Assembly (NCBI GenBank): GCA_024734555.1
Contig: JANPWX010000160.1
Span: forward strand, 1,028,281-1,092,280
From: Trochalopteron elliotii
Lineage: Eukaryota > Chordata > Aves > Passeriformes > Leiothrichidae
DNA length: 64,000 bases
Direction: 5' to 3'
Shown in pieces: positions 1-10,690 of the stretch (position 1 is the first letter of the stretch; every line of letters begins with the position of its first letter). The notes beneath the pieces were generated by a model. That model made no database searches and was not told the DNA's origin. It saw nothing but the letters and a program-made list of their open reading frames with translations. A program made the position numbers and the translations under genes.

Positions 1-3000
1 AGTCATTTATTACTGTTGCTGTGTTTCTTGTGAGCCTCTTTAATAAATTGTGACTCAACTTCAATCTCCCTTAGTATTTATTTCTCCATTTTAGAAAAGG
101 GGATGGCTTGAGTGGCCTTAATTTCCCCATTAAGTTTTTAAAGTCCAGACAAGGTTCAAGAAAACACAAAGCACTTGGTGATTAATTTCAGCATTAATTA
201 ATCTCCATATTAAGATACATCTATGTAGTGGTGGAAAATAAAGGTTGAGCATCTCTCTTATTTAATTGAGAAATTTCAGCAGTTCAAAAGCTTTTGAAAA
301 CATTGCATGCCTTAAAAGAGATCTGCCTTGCACAAATAAGTGTCATAATGCTTAAGTAAATCAATTGCTCCAAAACCAGGCCAGAGTAACAGTTTTGTAG
401 CCCCATGTTCACCACATATGTAGAAGGCATTCAGAGACATTGTTCCTAAATGTGCTTCAGTCCTTTGTTCTAGATATGAGATTATTTACTTCTGCATCTT
501 TACAGCAACTTTACTGACACTAATCTCCATTTTAGCTGCAAAGCTTTTGGACCCAGATTTGGGGTGACCACAAAATGGAAGTCAGGCTAAGTCTAGGCTG
601 CAAATTTGAGCTCTTGCATCTTTTCTGATATGGGCTAATGGTATTTAACTGATCTCCTTCATGAAAAGCAATAAAAGTGTGCCAAGCTAGAAATGAATGG
701 CACTTTTTGAAACCTTCTGACATTTTTGTCAAAGGCTGGGTGCAATCACCCACACATGGTACTACAGCTCACAAATAGCAGGACATAATTTCTGAGTGCT
801 AATTCATGCAAGCAGAGTGGGTGCTCAAAAGGTGAAATGTTGCCTGTCTCAGTGGTATACTAACTTTAGCAATCATCCTTCCAGAAAAAAAAAACAAAAA
901 CAAACCAGATCTGACACTCTTTCTACAGGTGCTGGGCTTAGGAATTGCAAGAAGAAGCCATAGTTACCTAGAGTTCATTGCACTCCTTATATTTTCACTT
1001 TAATGTGTCAATGCTCTTCTTTCCCCAGGTCATTTTAAGAATGAATATGCCATGCATAATTCTCTTCTAAGCCTATTTCAATGGGAAACAATGGTGAAAT
1101 GGCTTTGAAATAATGATGAATTGGGCATGTGGCACATGAATGTGTGCTTTGCCTGCAGTGCCTTGTGGACACTCTGTGTGTCTCTGAAGCAAATCTTACT
1201 CATATCCCATTATTATTCTTTTCAGCAAGGAATATCTCTTCTGCTAAGCATGATACTCCTCACCCTGGGACCCTGCTCTGCAGTTTATAGCAATTCTGTT
1301 TCCCAGTTCTTTTCTCATCCATTTTTGCCCCACATTCTAAAATAGGAAGGACCCTGATATGGGTCTGCTGCTGTTACTTGGTGGCTATGTCAGAGTTTCC
1401 TATCATGGCATGTCTCAACAGCAGAAAATGCACATTGCAACAGCGTGGACCTGTGGCTTAGGGCCAATCAACTGTTATGATTACACTATTGCACTGAGCT
1501 GCTTTTGCATTTCTTGTTGAGGAAGCCTTTCAGAGGCCCTAGCTGTGTTTCATAACTTTTTCTGGTTTTTCATGTCAGATACATCTTACTCTCTTGCCTC
1601 TTCCCTTTCACAAGTTCTCCTTGGAATTCTCTGGGAGATGCTGGTGTGGGCAGCAGAAAAATGAGCCCTTTATTGATGTGAACTGTTCCTTGAAGGTGTG
1701 TTAATAGGACACTGGTCAGGATATTGATGGGGTCTGGGTGCCCAATCTCTTTTCAACAGGGAATCAGTTCAAAACCCTGTGAGAATGCCTGCCCAACCTC
1801 CCAGAGTCCTTTACAAGCATTGTACAGCCAGAACATACAAACTATCTTGGTTTGTGTCAAGATTAAGATCCTTTTGAAAGCTAATGGTTGAGTGCAGAGG
1901 TCCTGCTTTTGGCTTCTCAGGAATCATAAAATAAGATAATCTGTGTACAGTACTAAATAATAAATTTTTAATGTGTGTGTGAAATTGTTCATAAGCAACA
2001 GAATCCCAACAGAATTATCTTCAAATACATGAATACACTTATCAGTAGAAAGCCAGTAGTAAAATACTTACAAAATGGAAAAAGCTGAAATAAAGAACCA
2101 GTCTTGCTAAAGTAGGAAGAAATTGAAAAACCATAGGCCATGTCTATTTTTATCTGGGTATATTAAAAATCCCTCATCTACTTTATTCACTCTTGCTATA
2201 ACCAAGTAGAAATTGGGTAACAGGATCTAAAAGACACTGTCATGTAATGGATAGCACATTACTACATTAATACTGGTTGTGAACATATCTGTCTTTTATA
2301 GCTGAAAAATCTGGGAGGCAAATGTGGCACTCACTTCTTCCTGAGCTCAGCACAGTGCTCATCCTCACCAGCCACATATCAGCCAGGCACTGAGCAGGTA
2401 TCCAAAAGTCTTCACTTGCAGTGCATGCTGTAGTCTATAATCATAGTAATCCTGTAAGGCAGTGCTAGGCAGCTGCCAAAGATTGATTAAAAAACTGGAA
2501 ATATTACTTTTTTTCCTTCCCCAAATGATGCCCAAGGCAAAATGTGTTTCTTTGCCAGATACTTTCAGCTCTCTGTGAATTAGCTTCCCAGACTGGGGTA
2601 ACCAGACACATTTCTAAACTGGCATTAAAGGTGCAGCCTCTGGTTTTCAGCTTTTCAACCTGTCAAATCTTTCAAATTTAGAGACTACACACTGTTGAGC
2701 AGCAAGGGAAAAATCAGTCAAGTAACCCTTCAGGTCTTTCTTCATTTGGGTCACTTGTAGCTGTGGCTAGCACAGCTTGACAGAATAACACAGAATTAGG
2801 GCAAGGACTGGACTATGCTTGGGTGCTTTCTGCTACAATTTTGGTGAAAGCAACCTTTGAGCTGAAGTGATTTCTGTTTCCAAAAGGCAAACAAATCCAA
2901 CATCTCAATGCAAAGGCTGTTGTCACAGTCATCTTCAAACAGTGCCACACTACTCTGAAATACAATTCACCACTCAGCAGCAGGGAAATTCAATGCCCTG

Positions 3001-3240
3001 TAAATGCTTCCTCTCTGCATCATGCCACAATTAAGTGCCATAAATATGTAGGACCTACTGAGGCATATAGAAAGGAATGCCCTCAGCAGCACTGAGAGTT
3101 TCCTGCAAGCCAGGCACAAGGTAGAAAATGGAAGAAGTTCAGGTCTTATGAAAGAAAGCAGAAGGAGATACAATCTCTCTAAATGTACAGGCCAAAGCTA
3201 AAATTAGGGGGTGGGGGCACACAATGGGGTTGGCAGCTGG
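1..3240. other. Non-coding stretch, nothing recognised
   Basis: This AT-rich sequence has only short chance open frames, none with a recognisable domain. I see no transposon ends, tRNA-like sequence or CpG cluster. A poly-A-rich patch with short AAAAAC runs lies near 885-905. The stretch could be intergenic or intronic; the sequence does not decide. Confidence 0.6.
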
Positions 3241-3312
3241 CTCTGATCCTGCTCTGATCCTGCTCTGATCCTGCTCTGATCCTGCTCTGATCCTGCTCTG
3301 ATCCTGCTCTGA
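3241..3312. repeat. 11-bp minisatellite (CTCTGATCCTG)n
   Basis: Six perfect head-to-tail copies of CTCTGATCCTG occupy 3241-3306, followed by a decaying partial copy. Because 11 is not a multiple of three, the array passes through all three frames. That explains two overlapping minus-strand frames here that encode repeated Gln/Ser/Arg/Ala/Gly-rich peptides; they are artefacts of the array, not genes. The identity of the copies suggests recent slippage or unequal exchange, so copy number is probably polymorphic. Confidence 0.9.
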
Positions 3313-5059
3313 GCCACTGCTGCTGAGCACCATGATGTGCTTCAGCTTGTCCATGCCAGAGTCCTGCAGACATGTCTGCCTCTGCTGTTCCACTGGGACT
3401 TTATCAGTCACTCCATTAGGATCTGGAAGGAATCCTTCCTACAGCTCTGGACTCCAGTTGCTTATTTGTTATTTATTATTGTTTTTATTATGGTAGCCTT
3501 AAACGGCCCAAACATACAAAGGTACCACAGGGTTCAGCCTTGACGAGAAGCAGATGAGGAGGCAGACCCTGCCTGCAGTAATAAAATGCAGAAAGCTGAT
3601 GTAGCAATGCAAAAAGGCTTTTGTGTGGTTTCCTTCTCACTACCCTGTCTCTTGGTTCCTAGGGATGTGGGAGACAGAGTCCTGGTACTACTTTGCAGTA
3701 TTACTATTAGGAGGACATACTTCCAAGGCAGCAAGAAGCTTCAAGAAGCTTCTGTCTCCTTTGGCCAGAGCCAGAATCTAACAGTACTGTTGCATTCAGA
3801 AGCACCTTGTATTACCAACAGGGCCTGTGATATTCACAGGGCTGCTGCTCGTGCAAATATAAAATGAGAGGTAGAGAGATCTGGTGCTAATCATTATTTA
3901 TCCACAATTGCCTTGTTTGTGCCAGGTTTTAAACTTCACACTTCAGCTGTCTTGTGGGGAGGAAGATTTTTACCAGAGCTCTGTTCACAACAATTCATAT
4001 TCATGGTTCAATTTGTGCTGAGGAATGTGTAAAAAGTTCTTCTCCCATACACAGAAGTGGCTGAAGGGATCTTGCCCAACCATAGCACTGAGTGTTGTAC
4101 CCCACTGCACAGCAGAAGCCGAACTCAAGAAATTTCAACAAACAAAATTAGTCAGTTTAGGAAATTAGAAGCCTGCTAAAAGCAAGGATTGTAATGGAAA
4201 ATATTTTGCAACCCTAACTCTAGCTGTTTCTAGAGAGATAAGCAGAGGATAGCCAAATTGAAATCCAGCTAAAACATCTGGACTAATTCTTCTGCAAAAT
4301 GTCCCATAGAATTTTTATTGAAAACAAAGGCAATGCTCTTGACAGGCCAAAGCAATATAAAAGCAATGTGAGTCTATTGACTCAAGCCACCTACAGAACT
4401 AGTAATACCACTTCCCTCAGTGTGTTCATTACACCAAGAGGTTTCCCATTCAAATTCAGATCAGAGTCAACTCTGTTTTGCTGGTTACCTCTGATGAAAT
4501 TGTATCAGAGGAGATCTGACTTCATATGGATTTCAATAACCCTCTTTAATTTTTTCTTTTTTTTTTTGATGGAGGCAGAGACTGCCCTAAGTAATATACT
4601 TTTGAGAACTCCCAGTATTAATAATATAAATACAGAAGAGACAGATACATTTGTAATTGTACAACTAGTCTGTGATACTGGCATAGCAGAAAATGTTTCA
4701 AACCTACAATACTGTCAGTAAGAATGACTATAGGTAACCTGGGATTAGTTACTTCCTCTAAAATTGGAAATTGCTGAAATTGCTCAGATTACCAGAGCTG
4801 TTTGGGAACATTATATACACATACCACTTGTCCTATGTGCTCTTTGGGAATATATTAACTAATGGCATATTATTTGATAGAAAGTTATGGACTATCCCTA
4901 AGTGTCAGTTATTACATCAGAGAGAGTTTTTCATCTAAATCTGATTGAAAGACCTTCTTTGTTTCCCAAGTGTACAGAATACAGCAGATGTGGATCTGAA
5001 TGATGTTGTCTTTTCTAATAGATACAGGACACATGGTAGTGTGGTATTAATAAAGGTTT
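3313..5059. other. Non-coding stretch with a small tandem duplication
   Basis: No gene or known repeat is recognised. A perfect 10-bp tandem duplication (AAGAAGCTTC twice) lies at 3733-3752. A T-rich run sits near 4550-4570. The frames of up to 140 codons here have no domain, signal peptide or codon pattern that supports a gene. Confidence 0.55.
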
Positions 5060-5270
5060 GGGCCAAGATTTTCAAAAATGGGAGACTAATTTTAAGATTC
5101 CACCATCCATATTTAGTGTTGGAATTCAACAACCTTTTTTCACAGAGCTCCAGCAGCTCCTATTGAAATCAGTGGTTGTCAGTGCTTTTGGAAGTTGAAT
5201 CACTAATTCAAGAATCCCAAGGGAGAGTTAAGAGCCAAATTTTCATCTACTCATGTTTGAAAATCTGGGG
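5060..5270. mobile_element. Ancient foldback repeat (MITE-like DNA transposon relic)
   Basis: The left edge reads GGGCCAAGATTTTCAAAAAT (5060-5079). The right edge, near 5254-5270, reads as its rough inverse (TGTTTGAAAATCTGGGG). The interior has TCCTATTGAAATCAGTGG, close to the 'cccattgaagtcaatgg' core that I associate with old repeats shared by birds, turtles and crocodilians. Similar degenerate text continues to about 5335, so the true end may lie further right. The family is recognised from memory and not named. A chance resemblance is possible but unlikely, given both ends plus the core. Confidence 0.45.
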
Positions 5271-6229
5271 ATAAGATTCTGTGTGTACCAAAATTCCCGT
5301 CCAATTCAGTGAAGGCAGGATTTTTCTCTAATCTGGAACTAATTTATTAGAAAACCAGGTTACCCTGAGAGACACAACAAAAAGTGAGTGATATAGGCCC
5401 TTCCAGCATACAAAAGCATAAGGTCACCCCAGAGGGGCCAGGAATTTTAACTATTCTGTTATTTTAGATTTTTTCTGACATTTTTGACCAGCTAGTTAGA
5501 ATATTTATTGTTTATCATTTTGTTGTATTCTGGGCATTCTTACACACATGAAGCAAAAGACAATTTTTACCTGTGGGAGGACATGCTCCACCAAATCAAT
5601 ACCGTACATATGTGATGCAATGGGAAAATGCAGACTTTTCACAGCTTTTCAGCTTCCAAGACAGTTACATTCCAGGCATGTTGAGGGATTGGAAATGCAG
5701 TTCAAGTGGTCTTGGAGTGCAATTGGTCTTTCTCTAATTACTATTATTGAATATCCCTCAAAATAGCTTTCTAGAAAGCTTTTCTGCAACTACCCCAGGC
5801 AGGAAGAAGGGCTTATTGACAGCAGAGAAGTGAGGCAGGGAGTGACACGTGAGACCCAAAGCTGGTCTCTGCCCTTTGCTCATCCCCTCCTCTCTGTGCC
5901 CATGGGGCACCCAGGAGGTTCGGGTCTGCTGCCAGAGCTGCTGCTGGCAGCTGAGACTGCACTGGAATCAAGATGTGTTTATCCACGTTGTGTCCTCATG
6001 GATGTGAAACTCTGGGAGGCAGATTCCCTCCCTACCTGTGTCATCAGAGCCAGAGTCACGCCCAGTCAGGCCAGCAGCAAGCCCTTTGGCTCCATCTGTG
6101 GTGAATCATGCCAGCGTGGAACCTGATTCTTCAGAAGAGATAACATTGTAGCTCAAATATTTAATAAACAAGGCTGGGCTTGAGCTTCCTCTGGGTAAAG
6201 CCACACAGGGTCCCTTTCAGTTTCAGGAG
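5271..6229. other. Non-coding stretch between two old repeats
   Basis: The first 60 bases may be a continuation of the ancient repeat to the left. Bases 5830-6125 are locally more GC-rich and carry a 98-codon frame with no recognisable domain. Nothing else is recognised. Confidence 0.5.
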
Positions 6230-7510
6230 GTGAGAACCAAAACGATACTCTGCCTCCAAACAAAAGCTCACTTTTATCAGTTTGCAGGATTTTCCTAATG
6301 CCAATGTTGTGGTTCTCATTTTTCCACAAAAACAGGGCTAGTAATGGAGCCATCTCTTGAAAACTTCCAGGATTTATAGCAACTGGCAGCATGTTCAATA
6401 TGTAATTGTTTTTTGGAACAATCATAATCTTATTAGCTGCCAGTCTCCCCTACCAAGATAAATTTAAAGGAAATCAATCTGCTGACACTTCCCTGATAAT
6501 TCTGGCAATTCTAACCTTTAAATTTAGCAGTTGTACTGAGTTTATACCTTGAGGGTGGGAAACCCTAAGAATTAAACAGTTAACTACTAGCAGTGAACAA
6601 TCACCATTCACTGGCAAAAGCCCTGACTTTGTCCAGTCAGGATTACAGGAAGATATTGAAGCAACTTTGTCAACAAGTTCAAGCAAAGATTTAATGCAAT
6701 TATCTGGATGGGTAACAAACATCAGAACATCATTAGCAGAGAGAATTATTCTAGACTGTTTCAAACAAGAAATATGTTTTATCCCCTGATCTTCTTCCCT
6801 GGGTCCTGTGGTGATAGAAGGAGGTGTTGAATCATAAATTATCTGCACTTTGGGACTGGTAAAGGTTTTGAGTTATCTGACTATGTTTACAAAGTACCCC
6901 TGCTTAGTGTTAGCTGGATTTATTTCTTTAGTGCAACTTCAGCTGGTCTGGCTGAATGTCAAATGATGAATAACTATTTCTGTTCTTGAAATTCTAATCT
7001 TTGGGAGAACGAAAATCTTGCAATCAAAAATCCACTTTACCCAGTAACATTAGATTAGCAATGATACTGCCAGCAGTGTCACCATTACTGCTAGTGGTGA
7101 CAAGGCATTATTTTGGCTACACAGTCATACACATCCAAATGAAGATCTTATATAAGCTCTGCAACCATTTGCTTGCAAAATTCGGCCCGTTGAACACACA
7201 CATGAATAAATACAGAGGTTGGACGTGACCAGGAAACTTGGCAGCATTTGTGTGGCATGTTCATGTGCTCAGAGCGGTGAGCAGGCATGGGGCTCTGCAG
7301 CCAGCCTGGAGAGACAGGTCACATCTTGGAGGGGAAAACCCTACAGATCACTCAAAAGATTTACAAGTGAGTCAAAATGAGGGTTAACCTCTCCTAAGTG
7401 TCTAAATCCATGGCACATCCAACCTGGTCTGCCAAGATCTGACAGAATACCTTCCTGCAGTTACTGCTTGTTGCTATCTGGCCACTTTGTAACCTCTTTT
7501 TAGCTGTGCA
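6230..7510 (-). mobile_element. Decayed L1-type LINE, reverse transcriptase region
   Basis: Reading the minus strand from high to low coordinates gives L1-clade reverse-transcriptase blocks in the correct order and spacing. They are: a block near 7423-7441 containing ILADQV; NAAKFPGHVQPLYLF at 7204-7248, matching the DAxKAFDxVxWxYLF palm block; FNGPNFASKWLQSLYKI at 7144-7194; REEDQGIKHI followed by LSANDVLMF, where SAND (6729-6740) replaces catalytic YADD; a DWTKSGLLPVN block; then GRLAANKIMIVPKNNY and FLWKNENHNIGIRKIL, matching the thumb. From 6848 to about 6250 the frame is continuous apart from stops at 6474-6476 and 6450-6452. At least one frameshift lies between 7144 and 6848. It is a pseudogene: a catalytic Asp is lost and there are stops. 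Bird genomes are dominated by CR1, and L1 is known only as scarce relics, so this copy is probably very old. No 5' ORF1 and no 3' tail were recognised. Confidence 0.8.
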
Positions 7511-10479
7511 ATTATACAATGAACACACAACATCTGGTTTCTGTTTGAAGCACGCCTCATCAGTGTTTGAACGAGGGGATGTGCTGGCTGGGCAGCTCTG
7601 GAAGGCTGAAGCAGCAGCAGACAGCACTGCCTTTCCACTGATAGCTCTGGCATCCTCACACAGCCAGTGTGGCCACAGTGGTATGCGGATGGCATTTGCT
7701 GATTGGAATTTATTGCTACAACTCATTAAAGAGGAGCCTATTTGAGAGTGCCCCCTCCTTGCACTGGAATGTTTCACAAGCAGGAAATATCACATCCTCA
7801 GCCAGCCTGGATCCCACCACTGCTGGAGAACAGGGGATGGTGCAGCTGGCAGAGCTGCACTTCATAAAATGGCTGAAGTTCAGTGGTAAGGAGGAGAAAA
7901 CTGCCTGATTTTGTATTATATTCTCTTTTCCCAGTATACTTGGGTCTTTTTCTTTTCCTTCCCCAGCTAAACCAAAGGTATAGCTCTCTGTAAGTACTCT
8001 GAGGGGGAGATACTGCAAGAGCTGCTGAAACTAAAAGAGGGCTAAGGAAAAACAGGTATAAAATATCCATTAATATATCTGGGTTAGAAATCAAAGGAAA
8101 GTTCTGGTCAAAAGAGGATGAGAGACAGAACTAGACTCTAATAAGAAAAGAGGAAAGAAAAAATTCATCCCATTTATGGGTAGGATTAGAAGACACAGCT
8201 GACTGCAGAAGCTGGAAACTAGTCTTGAAAACTTTTCCCACCAACATTTTTCTGTCTCCTCCAGGAGATGGAAAACAGAGGCATTTTCCAGACATGGCTC
8301 AAAAGGGTGGCTCTAGTTCTGTGACTGCCTGATTACATTTGCAGCTCTGAATCCCAGATGTGTGACTTTAGGGTGACAATCTGGACCTGGACTGGGCATT
8401 TATACACATTTTTCATAGCCTAGGGATAAGAAACCCTCATTAAGGCATCAGGATGTGGAAATATGGGCCCCTGCATTGGAATGATACAACTCTGTGTATC
8501 CTTTACTGCTCATCGTGGTACTACTAAGTGTTCCCATCCCAGAGCTGCTCAGTTGAACTCAAATCCAACTCATAAAAGCACATCCTTTATCCCAAGTTCA
8601 TATTATGAATTGTAATACTGAAAATCATTTTTATCATCCGTCAGAACAAAATCATTACTTTCCATTTATAGATTTTGTCTTCCTCTCTTTCCCCCAGTAA
8701 AAAATACATTTTCTACAAAGACAGAAATTATCCCCCAATGCTTTAACTGAACAGCAGATTGCTACTCAAAAACCACAGGCAGGCAATTTTTGTAGAACTG
8801 TTCTTCATTGACAGAAGAAATCCAGTGGGCTTTTCTTACCTTGCTAAAGTACATGAACTAATATTTTCTTTTATGATCCTTTCTTTACACAGTTCAGCAT
8901 TAGAACCTGGATTTTGAACACTTGAAATCTTAATTGAATTTCCCCAGCAGAGATGAAATCACTGAAACACTGTTCATTGTATAAATAATGCTGGAGAAAA
9001 TCAATCTTGAACTAAGAACCAGTAACCATTATTAAGATTTAGGTAGATCTTTTACAAACTGTCACACTTCAGGATTTAGTAGTCAAAAATACTGTTTATA
9101 TTTCAAGACAAATTACAGAGCAGGAATTAATCTCTATCCATATTCTTACCCATTTAAGTGAGTGATGACAGGTACTATATAAACATCAACATGTGTGATA
9201 AACCGAGTTGATTTTATTTCACTGATCTGGCTGAAGAAGTTATTGTGCTGAAAGGTATTTTGAGAATCAGGAAAATACAGTCAGTTGCCTGACTGGAATG
9301 GGTCTTGCTCACTCTTTGGTGTCTGGAGTCTTCTCCTGACCACCACATGTGCTACTGAGCGATGAGCACAAGCAGCTGTTGAGCCACACACTCAGCCAAG
9401 CCCAGGTGTCTGCTGCTCTACTGTATTGTAAACTATGGCTTGTTACTCAAAGGAGGTTTTGTTTCAGGAGATTGCTCTGCCATGGCAGCTAAATTCCACT
9501 TATGAATGAAAACATTCACCAAGTTCCTCTCGTGTCAGGTATTTTTTCCCTCCGTTACATGTCCCATGCTAATTATAGAATTATCTGAAGGGCTTTCTAA
9601 GTGAAAATGACTGTAAAACACAGTTCAGTTTTGCAATTACATTTCCTCTTTCTATCCTGTGAGGCTAAAGATTAACTGATTTCCTTCTAACATGCTAGTT
9701 TTTTGATAACTTCACGATGTTTCCTAATCTCTGACTAACTTCCAACTGATGAGTAAGCTGCTGTAAAATAGGTAACAAAATATCATGATGAACAACTTTT
9801 CAACAAAAACAGTGAGGGAGAAAGGCAGAGAAACAGAGTATATAGAAACAACTCAGTTTTACTGTGATTCATAGGAATACCAGGCTAAGTGATGGACTAA
9901 TTTTAACTACAAAAACACTTTTCAGAATTTTTGATGACTTCTAACATATTTCAAAGTCTTAATGTTTCAAGACATCCATACTAACTTCTTGGGAATTAAA
10001 TGTTCCTGCTTTCACTTGAAAACATTTTACCAAGTGGGAAAAAAATGTTTAAAAATATAAAGAATCAATATCTAAATGTCACTCCTTTTTCAATACTCAA
10101 TTTCAAGTAATTTTTTTCAAAAATACTTTTTTCTTTGATAATTTGCAAAACATAACCACTTGTAGGTTGTCTCAGATTTGAGATACTTGCTTCCAGCGTT
10201 TTGATATTTTCAGAAAGACAATATTGATTTCTGGGCAGGAGGTTGGCACCTAAACTTTAGGAACCAAGGATGCACACAAGCCAACTATGGGGCAGTCTGC
10301 ATGCTCATTTCATTACTAAATTCTGTCTTCCAGACTCTTCCTAGTACCAGTATCCAAGAAAGAACATTTTCTTCTATTTTTCCTCCTTGGAATTGTTGAG
10401 TATCCGAGGACAAAATCCAGCACTGCTACCTTCCCCTGGCTGCTGCAGGAGCATTGATGGAGGAGCTCTGAGGCAGCTC
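7511..10479. other. Non-coding stretch, nothing firm
   Basis: No gene is supported. The L1 relic may extend a little further into the left edge: a minus-strand frame near 7500-7530 has a weakly similar lysine-rich segment, but I could not extend the match confidently. The rest is AT-rich unique-looking sequence. Confidence 0.5.
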
Positions 10480-10690
10480 CCTGTGCTGGGCTGCTCTGCT
10501 TGTCTGCTGCCTCTGAGGGAATCGCATCAACTGCATGCAGCAGGAACTCTTCCAGGCTAATTAGCGAGCCCCACTGTGCCTGCCTTGATTGCCCCATTGT
10601 TCCTCACAGCGGCAGCCAGTCTGATGCCCCAGGAAATGGCAGAGATGTGCTTCAAGTCCTATAAGCTCCTCAGAGCACGAAAAGTAAATC
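10480..10690. promoter_or_regulatory. Candidate conserved regulatory block
   Basis: Sequence around 10550-10610 combines a homeodomain-type core (GCTAATTAGCGAG) with CCATTGTTC, which resembles a SOX site, in a locally GC-richer block set in AT-rich flanks. This composition is common in vertebrate enhancers. It is inference from motif content only; no transcript, splice site or open frame explains the block. Without an alignment to other birds it may be ordinary sequence. Confidence 0.2.

Noticed and set aside
2781..2800. ACAGAATAACACAGAATTA as a CR1 tail
   Set aside because: Adjacent sequence does not continue into the CR1 3' end.
3139..3411. Gln/Ser/Arg-rich repeat protein
   Set aside because: Translation of the 11-bp minisatellite; it appears in more than one frame.
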